NCBI RefSeq assembly: GCF_035920365.1
Contig: NZ_CP109150.1
Coordinates: 1,922,001 to 1,986,000, forward strand
Origin: Micromonospora sp. NBC_01740
Lineage (GTDB): Bacteria > Actinomycetota > Actinomycetes > Mycobacteriales > Micromonosporaceae
Length of the DNA: 64,000 nucleotides
Reading direction: 5' to 3'
Under the pieces are notes generated by a model, which made no database searches, had not been told where the DNA came from, and saw nothing but the letters and a program-made list of their open reading frames with translations. Below are positions 36,868-45,629 of the stretch, piece by piece. Every line of letters starts with the position of its first letter. Position 1 is the first letter of the stretch. Made by a program: the position numbers and the translations under genes.

Positions 36868-37568
36868 GCGGGACCGGTGACCCGTCGGGCGGCGAAGCGC
36901 TGCCGGTGCTCTTCCCGGCCCCCACGGACCGGGTCGCGCCGGTCGCCCGCCGACCCGTACCGCCCCCGCCGGCCGACGCCGACGAGTCCGCCCGGCAGCT
37001 GACCTTCTTCGGCGCGGAGGCGGCGGACCCGTCCATCGCCGATCTCGCCGGGCTGCTGGCCGGCCCGGGCGAGGCGGTCCGGATGGGCGGCACGGCCCGG
37101 CTCTCGATCGTGGTCGACGCGGCCTGGCGGGTGCACGTCCTCGTCGCCGAGCTGGCGCTGCGCGGGGTGGCGGCCACCTGGGAGGCGACCACCGACGGGC
37201 GGCACGCGGTGCGCACCTCGTACGCCCGCACGCTGAAGCCGCTCGCGGCGGCCTGGCTGCGCGGTACGGGCAAGCGACCGCCCGCCGGCTTCCACCTCAA
37301 CGGGCGGCGGCTGCGGCTCTGGCTCGCCGCGGCGGGAGCCGCCGAGCCGTCCGGCTTCCTGCTCCGGCTCGGCGCCGCCGACGAGGAGTGCTGGGGGCCG
37401 GTCGCCGGGGCCCTCGACGCGGTCGGCCTGTCCGGGGCGCTGCTCGGGCCCGGCGAGGGCGGGCCGGCGTACCGGATCACCGGCCGGCGGCGGCTCGCCC
37501 GCCTGGCCGAGCTGGTGGGCGACCCGCCGCCCGCCGCCCCCGCGACCGACTGGCCGGCCCGCTCCTGA
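36858..37568 (+). CDS. Conserved hypothetical protein upstream of topA
   Basis: The 236-residue product has a disordered Pro-rich N terminus (residues 1-40), then a folded part. Recognisable stretches are LSIVVDAAWRVHVLVAELAL, TSYARTLKPLAAAWLRGTGK and FHLNGRRLRLWLAAAG. I know of no assigned function. Proteins of this type lie just before topA in several actinobacteria. The GTG at 36858 is inside the lipoprotein gene's last codons, so the two are translated together. No signal peptide. Confidence 0.75.
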   Translation: MSLSGTGDPSGGEALPVLFPAPTDRVAPVARRPVPPPPADADESARQLTFFGAEAADPSIADLAGLLAGPGEAVRMGGTARLSIVVDAAWRVHVLVAELALRGVAATWEATTDGRHAVRTSYARTLKPLAAAWLRGTGKRPPAGFHLNGRRLRLWLAAAGAAEPSGFLLRLGAADEECWGPVAGALDAVGLSGALLGPGEGGPAYRITGRRRLARLAELVGDPPPAAPATDWPARS

Positions 37569-37911
37569 CCGCCCGTCGGCGCCCGCCTCGTCGCGCCGGT
37601 CGGGCCTGTCCGATGAGGGACAACAAGTGCGCAATTTCGCGGAAAACAGCCGGGTGGCGCCTCGACCGAGGGTCCGCCATCGTCACAGTGTCCCGCCCAG
37701 CGGCACACGCACGGTGTACGGTGGCGCCGTCCGGCACGCCCCGCCGCCGGCGGAGAAAGAGGCCGCCCCGCCGGGACGGTTTGCCGCCCGCGAAACCCGA
37801 AACGCGGACGGCGCGTTACGTTGGACATCCGGGCCGCCGGGGGTCGGCGGGCCGAGAGTGGCCCGAACCGGGCGCCGGTGGCTGCGAGCAGGAGTGAGGT
37901 CGGGGAGAGAC
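37569..37911. other. topA upstream region
   Basis: No gene is seen in these 343 bases. They include a less GC-rich part near 37615-37660 (GGACAACAAGTGCGCAATTT) and GTGTACGGTGGCG near 37711, either of which could hold a promoter for topA. The ribosome site GGGGAGAGAC ends the region. Confidence 0.45.
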
Positions 37912-40743
37912 GTGCCGAGCAACGCTGGAACCACCCGTCTGGTCATCGTCGAGTCACCGGCGAAGGCCAAGACGATCTCGGGCTATCTCGGCCCGGGGTA
38001 CGTCGTGGAGGCCAGCTTCGGCCACGTCCGGGACCTCCCGCGCAACGCCGCCGACGTGCCGGCCAAGTACAAGGGCGAGTCGTGGGCCCGGCTCGGGGTG
38101 GACGTCGACAACGGCTTCCACGCCCTCTACGTGGTCTCCGCCGACCGCAAGCAGCAGATCAGCAAGCTGGTGAAGCTGGCCAAGGAGGTCGACGAGATCT
38201 TCCTGGCGACGGATGAGGACCGCGAGGGCGAGGCGATCGCCTGGCACCTGGTGGAGACGCTCAAGCCCAAGGTGCCGGTCAAGCGGATGGTCTTCCACGA
38301 GATCACCAAGCCGGCCATCCAGGCCGCGGTGGCCAACCCCCGCGAGATCGACCGGGACCTGGTCGACGCCCAGGAGGCCCGGCGCATCCTCGACCGCCTC
38401 TACGGCTACGAGGTCTCGCCCGTGCTGTGGAAGAAGGTCATGCCGAAGCTCTCGGCGGGCCGGGTGCAGTCCGTGGCGACGCGGATCGTGGTGGAGCGCG
38501 AGCGGCAGCGGATGGCCTTCCGCACGGCGGAGTACTGGGACATCCTGGCCACCCTGGCCGTGACGGACGCCAGCGAGGGGCCCCGCAACTTCAACGCCAC
38601 CCTGGTCGCGCTGAACGGCGACCGGATCGCCACCGGCAAGGACTTCGAGCCGACCACCGGCCGGGTGAAGGCCGGCGCGGGCGTGGTCCACCTCGACGCC
38701 GGGGGCGCCCGGGGCCTCGCGGCCCGCCTGGAGGGCCGGCCGTTCACCGTCACCCGGGTCGAGGAGAAGCCCTACCGCCGCCGCCCGTACGCGCCGTTCA
38801 TCACCTCCACCCTCCAGCAGGAGGCGGCCCGCAAGCTGCGGTTCTCGTCGCAGCAGACGATGCGCACCGCGCAGCGCCTCTACGAGAACGGCTACATCAC
38901 CTACATGCGTACCGACTCGGTGAACCTGTCGGAAACCGCCATCACGGCGGCCCGCCGGCAGATCGTCGAGCTGTACGGCGAGCGCAGCGTGCCGCCGGAG
39001 CCGCGCCGCTACACCGGCAAGGTGAAGAACGCGCAGGAGGCGCACGAGGCGATCCGCCCGGCGGGGGACAACTTCCGCACCCCGGGTGACGTGGCCAAGG
39101 AGCTCTCCGCCGAGGAGTTCAAGCTCTACGAGCTGATCTGGCGGCGCACCATCGCCTCGCAGATGACCGACGCCGTCGGCTCGAGCGTCTCGGTGCGCAT
39201 CCGCGCCGTCTCCTCCGCCCAGGAGGAGGCCGACTTCGGTGCCACCGGCAAGACCATCACCGACCCGGGCTTCCTGCGGGCGTACGTCGAGTCCAGCGAC
39301 GACGAGAACGCCGAGGCCGAGGACGCCGAGCGTCGCCTGCCCAACCTGGTCAAGGGCCAGCCGCTCACCGCCGACGAACTGGCCGCGCAGGGCCACCACA
39401 CCCAGCCGCCGTCGCGCTACACCGAGGCGTCGCTGGTGAAGGCCCTCGAGGAGCTGGGCATCGGCCGCCCGTCGACGTACGCGTCGATCATGCAGACGAT
39501 CCAGGACCGCGGCTACGTGACCAAGCGCGGCCAGGCGATGATCCCGACCTTCCTGGCCTTCGCCGTGATCGGCCTGCTGGAGCGGCACTACCCGCGCCTG
39601 ATCGACTACGACTTCACCGCCAGCATGGAGAACGAGCTGGACGAGATCGCCGGCGGCGACCACGCCGCCGTCGACTTCCTCACCGCGTTCTACTTCGGCG
39701 GCGCCAACGGCGCCGGCGACCGGGACATCGCCCGCTCGGGCGGGCTGAAGAAGCTGGTCACCGAGAACATCAACGAGATCGACGCGCGCAGCGTCAACTC
39801 CATCCCGCTGTTCACCGACGACGAGGGCCGCGAGGTCGTCGTGCGGGTGGGCCGCTACGGGCCGTACCTCCAGCGGGCGGTGCCGGGCGAGCAGCAGGCG
39901 CCGGCCGCCGAGGGTGAGGAGGGCGGTGGCCAGGGCGACCGGGCCCCGATCCCCGAGGGGCTGGCGCCGGACGAGCTGACCCCGGAGAAGGTGCACGAGC
40001 TGTTCCTCGGCGGCGGGGGCGAGCGCAAGCTCGGCGACGACCCGGCCACCGGTGAGCCGATCCTGCTCAAGTCGGGCCGCTTCGGCCCGTACGTGGCCAG
40101 TGGCGAGCGCAAGTCGTCGCTGCTGCGCTCGCAGTCGCCGGACTCGCTGACCTTCGACGAGGCGCTGAAGCTGCTGAGCCTGCCCCGGCTGATCGGGGTG
40201 GCCCCGGACGGCGCTGAGGTCCTGGCGAACAACGGCCGCTACGGCCCGTACGTCAAGCAGGGCGACGAGTTCCGCTCGCTGGACTCCGAAGAGAAGATGT
40301 TCACCGTCACGCTGGACGAGGCGCTGGCCCTGCTGTCCGCCCCGAAGGCCCGCCAGCGCCGCGCCGCCGCGCCGCCGCTGCGGGAGATGGGCGTCGACCC
40401 GCTGACGGAAAAGCCGCTGGTCATCAAGGACGGCCGGTTCGGCCCGTACGTCACCGACGGCGAGACGAACGCGTCGCTGCGGCGCGGCCAGACCCCGGAG
40501 GCGCTGAGCATCGAGGAAGCCTCCGAGATGCTCGCCGAGAAGCGGGCGAAGGGGCCGGCGCCGAAGAAGAAGGCCGCCGCGAAGAAGGCGCCCGCGAAGA
40601 AGGCCACGGCGGCGAAGAAGACGGCTGCGGCGACCAAGTCGACGGCGGCGAAGAAGACCACGACGGCCAAGGCCACCACCGCCAGGAAGACCCCGGCGAA
40701 GAAGGCGGCCCCGAGAAAGGCCACCACCCCCAGCCCCGACTGA
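37912..40743 (+). CDS. topA: DNA topoisomerase I (type IA) with lysine-rich tail
   Basis: The 943-residue enzyme relaxes negative supercoils. The TOPRIM domain shows VIVESPAKAKTI and TDEDREGEAIAWHL; the active-site Tyr331 is in YITYMRTDSVNLS. There are no four-Cys zinc ribbons. Instead, repeated Topo_C-like modules (GRFGPYVASGERKSSL, GRYGPYVKQGDEF, GRFGPYVTDGETNASL) and a last 60 residues of AKKAPAKKATAAKK type follow, as in mycobacterial and Streptomyces TopA, where the tail aids processivity. GTG 37912 after GGGGAGAGAC is the start. A 62-base palindrome lies 26 bases beyond the stop. Confidence 0.97.
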   Translation: MPSNAGTTRLVIVESPAKAKTISGYLGPGYVVEASFGHVRDLPRNAADVPAKYKGESWARLGVDVDNGFHALYVVSADRKQQISKLVKLAKEVDEIFLATDEDREGEAIAWHLVETLKPKVPVKRMVFHEITKPAIQAAVANPREIDRDLVDAQEARRILDRLYGYEVSPVLWKKVMPKLSAGRVQSVATRIVVERERQRMAFRTAEYWDILATLAVTDASEGPRNFNATLVALNGDRIATGKDFEPTTGRVKAGAGVVHLDAGGARGLAARLEGRPFTVTRVEEKPYRRRPYAPFITSTLQQEAARKLRFSSQQTMRTAQRLYENGYITYMRTDSVNLSETAITAARRQIVELYGERSVPPEPRRYTGKVKNAQEAHEAIRPAGDNFRTPGDVAKELSAEEFKLYELIWRRTIASQMTDAVGSSVSVRIRAVSSAQEEADFGATGKTITDPGFLRAYVESSDDENAEAEDAERRLPNLVKGQPLTADELAAQGHHTQPPSRYTEASLVKALEELGIGRPSTYASIMQTIQDRGYVTKRGQAMIPTFLAFAVIGLLERHYPRLIDYDFTASMENELDEIAGGDHAAVDFLTAFYFGGANGAGDRDIARSGGLKKLVTENINEIDARSVNSIPLFTDDEGREVVVRVGRYGPYLQRAVPGEQQAPAAEGEEGGGQGDRAPIPEGLAPDELTPEKVHELFLGGGGERKLGDDPATGEPILLKSGRFGPYVASGERKSSLLRSQSPDSLTFDEALKLLSLPRLIGVAPDGAEVLANNGRYGPYVKQGDEFRSLDSEEKMFTVTLDEALALLSAPKARQRRAAAPPLREMGVDPLTEKPLVIKDGRFGPYVTDGETNASLRRGQTPEALSIEEASEMLAEKRAKGPAPKKKAAAKKAPAKKATAAKKTAAATKSTAAKKTTTAKATTARKTPAKKAAPRKATTPSPD

Positions 40744-40768
40744 TCCTGGCCGCCTCGCAAGCTGGCGT

Positions 40769-40830
40769 CGCAAGAGATCTTGGCAGGTCCAGGCCCCTCG
40801 AAGGGCCACCGCCTGCCAAGATCTCTTGCG
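40769..40830. repeat. 62-bp palindromic element, copy A
   Basis: Perfect 19-base arms (CGCAAGAGATCTTGGCAGG at 40769-40787 and its complement at 40812-40830) enclose a 24-base loop that itself holds GGCCCCTCGAAGGGCC-type pairing. It lies between topA and the next gene and can act as terminator. A related element of the same length lies on the other side of that gene. Confidence 0.92.
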
Positions 40831-40831
40831 T

Positions 40832-40840
40832 TTGTCCACA
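40832..40840 (+). promoter_or_regulatory. TTGTCCACA nonamer (DnaA-box-like)
   Basis: An exact actinobacterial DnaA-box sequence begins two bases after palindrome A and ends 41 bases before the next gene start. Function here is unproven. Confidence 0.4.
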
Positions 40841-40881
40841 GGGGCAGCGCGCGGCGGTGCCTCGTGGGCAGGGTGGAGGGC

Positions 40882-41844
40882 GTGAGATTGCGCTTCACGC
40901 AACCCCCGGCGGCCCTGGGCCGTGCGGTGCCCGGCGACGACGCCGACGAGTTGACCTGGCTGCTTTTCCGGCAGGACGAGGTGATCAGCCTCGACCAGGC
41001 GCTGCGACACCTGTCCCACAAGGCGATCCGGCACCGGGTGACCAGCAGACGGTGGCGACACGTCCACCGTGCCGTCTTCGTGGCCCACAGCGGGCCGATC
41101 GGTCCCGCCCAGCTTCGATGGATCGCGGTGCTGGCCGCCGGGCCGGGCGCGATGCTCGGTGGGCTCACCGCCGCCCAGGCGGGAGGGCTGCGCGGCTTTT
41201 CCGACCTGGCGATCCACCTCCTGCTGCCGGCTGGCCGGCGGCGAGAGCTGCCGCAACGTGTGGTGGCGCACCGGACGACCCATCTGCCGGAGCGGGACGT
41301 GCTCGCGGTCGGGCAGCCACGTCGGACGATGCCCGCCCGGTCGGTCGTGGACGCGGCACAGTGGGCGCGTACCGACGCGGAGGCCCGGGCGATCGTCGCG
41401 GCAGGCTTCCAGCAACGGATCGTGTGCGAGGAGGAGCTGCGCGAGGTCCTCGACCGGATGCCACGGCTGCGTCGCCGGAAACTGATCCTGAGCGTCGCCA
41501 CGGACGCGGGCGGCGGGGCGCACTCCCTGGCCGAGTTGGACTTCCTGGCTCTGACGCGCCGCGCCGGGCTGCCCGAACCCACTCGACAGAAGATCAGGTA
41601 CGACACCACGGGACGGCGCCGCTACCTCGACGCGTACTTCGAGGAGTGGAGAGTGCACGTCGAGATCGACGGCGGCCAGCATCTCGACCCGCGTGCGGCC
41701 TGGGCCGACATGCGCCGTCAGAACGACCTGTGGGTCGAAGGGGATCGCGTCCTTCGATTCCCGTCCTGGGCCCTCCGCGCCCACCCGGCCGAGGTCATCG
41801 CCCAACTCCGTACGGCACTGCGCAGGGCGGGCTGGCCGGGCTGA
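40882..41844 (+). CDS. DUF559/Vsr-like endonuclease-fold protein with AbiEi-like N terminus
   Basis: The 320-residue protein has an N-terminal winged-helix-like part (RQDEVISLDQALRHLSHKAI, SRRWRHVHRAVFV) as in AbiEi-type antitoxins. Its C-terminal PD-(D/E)xK-like domain reads RRRYLDAYFEEWRVHVEIDG followed by DGGQHLD and ends with VLRFPSWALRAHPAEVI. The D...E-x-D spacing fits a Vsr/DUF559 nuclease core. GTG 40882 follows GGTGGAGGG. Many actinobacteria carry several such genes; the biological role is unknown. It is flanked on both sides by related 62-base palindromes, which suggests it travels as a unit. Confidence 0.75.
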   Translation: MRLRFTQPPAALGRAVPGDDADELTWLLFRQDEVISLDQALRHLSHKAIRHRVTSRRWRHVHRAVFVAHSGPIGPAQLRWIAVLAAGPGAMLGGLTAAQAGGLRGFSDLAIHLLLPAGRRRELPQRVVAHRTTHLPERDVLAVGQPRRTMPARSVVDAAQWARTDAEARAIVAAGFQQRIVCEEELREVLDRMPRLRRRKLILSVATDAGGGAHSLAELDFLALTRRAGLPEPTRQKIRYDTTGRRRYLDAYFEEWRVHVEIDGGQHLDPRAAWADMRRQNDLWVEGDRVLRFPSWALRAHPAEVIAQLRTALRRAGWPG

Positions 41845-41849
41845 CGCCC

Positions 41850-41911
41850 GCCACGAGATCTTGGCAGCTCCCGGCCCCTCCGAGGGCCGCTCCTTGCCAA
41901 GATCGCTCGGC
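41850..41911. repeat. 62-bp palindromic element, copy B
   Basis: It starts 6 bases after the stop of the endonuclease-like gene and is about 76% identical (47 of 62 by eye) to copy A over exactly the same length. The core AGATCTTGGCAG, the loop GGCCCCTC and CTTGCCAAGATC are kept. The arms pair at about 14 of 19 positions. It lies between convergent genes and may end both transcripts. Confidence 0.85.
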
Positions 41912-41949
41912 GAGCGGCGCCGCCGCGCGCCAGGGCGGGGGCGGGTTTG

Positions 41950-43266
41950 TCAGCCGAGGGTTCGGGTCAGGTGGGGGTTGGTGAAGAGGTGGTGTGGGTC
42001 CAGGCGGGCGCGTAGCGCCTGGAAGTCCGCCCAGCGGGGGTAGGCCGTCGCGAGCGACTCCGCGTCGCGCCAGTGCAGCTTGCCCCAGTGGGGCCGGCCG
42101 CCGAGGCTCGCGGCGACCTGCTCGAAGGCCCGGAAGTACGGCTCGTACGGCATGCCGACGTACTGGTGGACGGCCACGTACGCCGACTCGCGCCCGTAGC
42201 CGTGGGAGAGCCAGATGTCGTCGGCGGCGGTGAACCGCACCTCGACCGGGAAGAGCACCTTGAACGGCAGCCCGTCGACGATGCGCCGCAGCGCGTCGAG
42301 CGCCTCGGGCAGGGCGTCGCGCGGCAGGGCGTACTCCATCTCCATGAAGCGGACCCGGCGCGGGGTGCAGAAGACCTGGTCGGAGCGGCCGGTGTAGCGG
42401 CGTTCGGTGAGCGCGCGGGCGGAGACGGCGCTGATGCCGGGGGCGAGCGCCGGCACGGCGCGGCCGAGCCGGCAGGCCCCGGCGAAGACGGTGTTGGACA
42501 GGAACTCGTCGTCCAGCCAGTTGCGCCACCGGGGCAGTGGCCGGTCGTCGTCGGCGACCCGGTCGTTGGCCTTGACCTGTACTCGGGCGGTGTACGGGAA
42601 CCAGTAGAACTCGACGTGGTCGTGCCTGTCGATCAGCGCGGGCAGCTCGTCGAGCACGGCCGCCAGCGGCGCCGGCCGCTCGTGGGCGCGCAGCACGAAG
42701 GCGTCCACACAGCGCAGGGTCACCTCGACGAGGACCCCGAGCGCGCCCAGCGACACCCGGGCGGCGGCGAAGACGTCGGGGTGCTCGTCGGCGGAGCAGC
42801 GCAGCACCTCGCCGGTGCCGGTGACGAGGGTGAGCGCCTCGACGAACGTCGACAGGCAGCCGTAGGCGGCGCCGGTGCCGTGGGTGCCGGTGGAGATCGC
42901 GCCGGCGATCGTCTGTGCGTCGATGTCGCCCAGGTTGGGTAGGGCCAGGCCGTGTGCGGCGAGCAGTTCGTTGAGTGCGCGCAGGGTGATCCCGGCCGGT
43001 ACGGTGACCAGTCGGCGGTCGGTGTCGACGCGTACCCCGGTGTCCAGGTGGGTCAGTTCCATGCGTCGTCCGTCGGTGATCGCGACGCCGGTGAAGGAGT
43101 GGCCGCTGCCCACCGCCCGGATCCGGTCCCCGGCCGTCGCGGCGGCGCGGACAGCCTCGGTGACGTCGGCGAGGGAGGCGGGGCGCAGGATGGTGGTGGC
43201 GGTGGCGCGTTGGTTGCCGGCCCAGTTGGACCAGGCTGCCAGGGTGGGCGGTGTGGTACCGGCCAT
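41950..43266 (-). CDS. FAD-linked oxidase of the D-arabinono-1,4-lactone oxidase family
   Basis: The 438-residue flavoenzyme has the PCMH-type FAD domain. AVGSGHSFTGVAITDG near residue 50-65 contains the His that would bind FAD covalently, and IDAQTIAGAISTGTHGTG continues the FAD site. The C-terminal ALO domain ends HWGKLHWRDAESLATAYPRW and DPHHLFTNPHL. Family members oxidise sugar-lactones or alditols. ATG 43264-43266 has GGAGGA 6 bases upstream; a GTG two codons earlier overlaps that site. It is divergent from a TetR regulator with an imperfect palindrome between them, so regulation by that protein is likely. Confidence 0.92.
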   Translation of the reverse strand: MAGTTPPTLAAWSNWAGNQRATATTILRPASLADVTEAVRAAATAGDRIRAVGSGHSFTGVAITDGRRMELTHLDTGVRVDTDRRLVTVPAGITLRALNELLAAHGLALPNLGDIDAQTIAGAISTGTHGTGAAYGCLSTFVEALTLVTGTGEVLRCSADEHPDVFAAARVSLGALGVLVEVTLRCVDAFVLRAHERPAPLAAVLDELPALIDRHDHVEFYWFPYTARVQVKANDRVADDDRPLPRWRNWLDDEFLSNTVFAGACRLGRAVPALAPGISAVSARALTERRYTGRSDQVFCTPRRVRFMEMEYALPRDALPEALDALRRIVDGLPFKVLFPVEVRFTAADDIWLSHGYGRESAYVAVHQYVGMPYEPYFRAFEQVAASLGGRPHWGKLHWRDAESLATAYPRWADFQALRARLDPHHLFTNPHLTRTLG

Positions 43267-43280
43267 GCGCACTCCTCCAC

Positions 43281-43301
43281 ATGAATGTGAACTGACTTCA
43301 T
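43281..43301. promoter_or_regulatory. Candidate TetR operator
   Basis: ATGAATGTGAACTGACTTCAT lies 15 bases upstream of the oxidase start, with outer 5-base arms ATGAA/TTCAT that pair exactly. The 144-base spacer between the divergent genes is much richer in A/T than its surroundings, as expected for a promoter region. Assignment as the binding site of the neighbouring TetR protein is inference. Confidence 0.45.
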
Positions 43302-43410
43302 ATCAGCAACGTTGTCGCAGGTAAATACCGCAATCGAGGTTTGCTCGTTGTACCGGTAGTCACGAACCCGTGACGTGCAGATATGTTCATCCGTCGAAGG
43401 GGGGTGGCGA

Positions 43411-44061
43411 GTGTCCACACCAGCCGCCACAGCCGGGCCGCTGCGCCGCGTACCGGTGCAGGGTCGAAGTGTCGCACGGGTCCAGCGGATGCTGGACGCC
43501 TGTGCAGAACTCGTCGACGAGGTGGGGTACGAGGGTCTGACCACGACCCTGCTCGCCGAGCGTGCCGAGGTGGCGATCGGGTCGGTCTACCAGTTCTTCC
43601 CGGACAAGCGGGCGATCGTGCAGGCGCTGACCCTGCGCACGATGGAGTCCTACCTCCAGCGGCTCGACGAGCGGTTCGCCTCCGACGACCTGACCCACTG
43701 GTGGGACGGGGTCGACGCGGGCATCGACGAGTACATCACGATGCACCGCACCGTTCCGGGATTCCGTACCCTGCACTTCGGCGACGTGGTCGACCTGCAC
43801 CTGCTCGACGAGCAGCGGGACAACAACGGCGTGATCGCGGACCAGTTGGCCCGCGTACTGGCCGAGCGCTTCGGGCTCGACGTCCCCGACCTCCGGTTCC
43901 ACCTGGAGATCGCCGTGGAGGCGGCCGACGCGCTGATCAAGTTGGCGTTCCGCCGGCTGCCCGAGGGCGACGACCGGGTCCTGGCCGAGGCGAAGGCGCT
44001 GATCCGGGAGTACCTGCACCGCCAGGTCGACGCCCCGGCCGACGCCAACCAGTCCGGCTGA
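43411..44061 (+). CDS. TetR family transcriptional regulator
   Basis: The 216-residue protein has an N-terminal helix-turn-helix (RMLDACAELVDEVGYEGLTT, LLAERAEVAIGSVYQFFPDK at about residues 27-65) typical of TetR. The all-helical C-terminal ligand and dimer domain follows. It is divergent from the FAD-linked oxidase and likely represses it and itself. GTG 43411 follows a GGGGGTGG site; the frame upstream to 43375 has no good start. Its 3' end is followed by partial duplications. Confidence 0.9.
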   Translation: MSTPAATAGPLRRVPVQGRSVARVQRMLDACAELVDEVGYEGLTTTLLAERAEVAIGSVYQFFPDKRAIVQALTLRTMESYLQRLDERFASDDLTHWWDGVDAGIDEYITMHRTVPGFRTLHFGDVVDLHLLDEQRDNNGVIADQLARVLAERFGLDVPDLRFHLEIAVEAADALIKLAFRRLPEGDDRVLAEAKALIREYLHRQVDAPADANQSG

Positions 44062-44145
44062 CCCGGCCGACGGCCGACCAGCCGGGCCGCGGTCGACCAG
44101 CCCCGGCGGGCGACGGCGATCAACCCGGCCGACGGCTGACCAGCC
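44061..44145. repeat. Degenerate repeat after the TetR stop
   Basis: A 23-base sequence starting ACCCGGCCGACGGC occurs at 44061-44083 and 44123-44145 with one mismatch. Further partial copies (GACCAGCC...) lie between. The first copy starts on the last base of the stop codon, and the units resemble the last codons of the gene (GACGCCAACCAGTCCGGCTGA). Confidence 0.65.
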
Positions 44146-44203
44146 CGACGGAGGGTCTCGCCGACGCGGGCGCAAGCTGGCGGTGCCGCGCTGGTCGGCC
44201 GGA

Positions 44204-45412
44204 TCAGAGGAAGGCGTGGCCCTCGCCCCGGTAGGTGGGCACGGTGGCCACGACCGCGTCCCCCTCGATCAGGTGCAGCTCGTTGACGCGCTCGCACAGC
44301 TCGCCGGCCTTGGCGTGCCGGAACCAGACCCGGTCGCCGACCCGCAGCGCGCCGGCCGCCGTGCCGGCCAGCGGGGTCTGCACCTCGCCGGCCCCCTCGG
44401 TGCCGATCAGCTTGAGGCTCTCCGGCAGCCACGGCCGGGGCAGCCGGCTGTCCTCGGCCGGGCCGGAGGCGATCCAGCCGCCGCCGAGCACGGTGGCCAG
44501 GCCGGGCCCCGGGCGGCGGACCACCGCGCAGGCGAAGGCCGCCGCCGGGGTGGGGCGCCAGGCGCGGTACGCGTCGAACAGCGTCGGTCCGTACAGTCCC
44601 GATCCCGCGGTGACCTCGGTGACCGCGGGATCGGCGCTGGTCGCGGCCACGCTGCCGGTGCCGCCGCCGTTGACGAACTCCAGGTCGGCGTGTTCGCGTA
44701 CGGCGGCCACCGCCGCGCCCCGGCGGGCCAGCAACTCGCGGTACGACCCGCGCTGGGCCAGCCGGATCGCGGAGCCGAGCACCGCCCGCCCGGGCGGCGC
44801 GTCGCCGAGGCCGGCGATCTGCGCCTCGTACGCCATCAGCCCGACCAGCCGGAAGCCGGCGCGGTCGGCGACGGTGGCGGCGAGCGTGCCGGCGGCCCGG
44901 GCACTGTGCACCGGCGAGCGGCGCACCCCGACGTGCACCCGCCCGCCCAGCGGTCGCCAGGAGGCGTCCAGGTCGAGGCAGACCCGCAGCTCGGGGCGGT
45001 GCCCGGGCGGGCACACGGCGTCGACGAGGTCGAGCTGGTCGGTGCCGTCGATCATCAGCGTGACGGCCGCGGCGAGCGCCGGGTCGGCGGCGAGCGCGGC
45101 GAGTGCCCCCCGGTCGGCCGTGGGGTACGCCACCAGCGCGTCGTCGGTCACGCCGGCGCGGACCAGCCAGAGCGCCTCGGGCAGGGTGAAGGCCATCACG
45201 CCCCGCCAGCCGGGACGCCCCAGCGCCCGGCCGATCAGGTCCCGGGCGCGGACCGACTTGCTGGCGATCCGGACCGGCTTGCCGTCGGCCCGTTCTGCCA
45301 GCGCGGCGGCGTTGTCGTCGAAGGCCGCGAGGTCCACGACGGCGTACGGCGGGTCGAGGTGCGCGGTCGCCCGGTCGAGGCGGTCACGAAGTTTGTCGCT
45401 TTCGATGGCCAC
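44204..45412 (-). CDS. PLP-dependent D-threonine aldolase / D-serine dehydratase-like enzyme
   Basis: The 402-residue protein has an alanine-racemase-like N-terminal barrel with the PLP lysine in VRIASKSVRARDLIGRAL near residue 52. NGGGTGSV provides the phosphate-binding glycine loop near residue 245. The C-terminal D-Ser-dehydratase domain has RHAKAGELCERVNE, where His and Cys bind the catalytic metal. It should cleave or deaminate a D-amino acid. It starts at GTG 45412 without an evident ribosome site, so it may be leaderless. It is divergent from the tmk fusion gene. Confidence 0.88.
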   Translation of the reverse strand: MAIESDKLRDRLDRATAHLDPPYAVVDLAAFDDNAAALAERADGKPVRIASKSVRARDLIGRALGRPGWRGVMAFTLPEALWLVRAGVTDDALVAYPTADRGALAALAADPALAAAVTLMIDGTDQLDLVDAVCPPGHRPELRVCLDLDASWRPLGGRVHVGVRRSPVHSARAAGTLAATVADRAGFRLVGLMAYEAQIAGLGDAPPGRAVLGSAIRLAQRGSYRELLARRGAAVAAVREHADLEFVNGGGTGSVAATSADPAVTEVTAGSGLYGPTLFDAYRAWRPTPAAAFACAVVRRPGPGLATVLGGGWIASGPAEDSRLPRPWLPESLKLIGTEGAGEVQTPLAGTAAGALRVGDRVWFRHAKAGELCERVNELHLIEGDAVVATVPTYRGEGHAFL

Positions 45413-45629
45413 GTGTGCACGCTAACTGTCTGGGAGCCAATGCGAAATACCCTCGCGTCTGTCCGGGCTGCGGGCGGTGGCTGCGGCGGCCTAGGCTCGA
45501 CGAACAGGAGAATCTCGCGGCGGGGTGGGTCCCCGCCGGGTCTAGAGTGTTCCACCGGGACTGCCCAGCGATGGGCCGGCACGTGGAGGTACGGCCATCG
45601 AAAGCCAGTTCAACGGCGAGTCGCCCGGC

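Noticed and set aside
37954..41805. A very long open frame on the minus strand opposite topA
   Set aside because: It is the usual GC-driven shadow of a strongly coding + strand; topA motifs on the + strand are unmistakable and the minus translation is Arg/Ala/Gly-rich noise.
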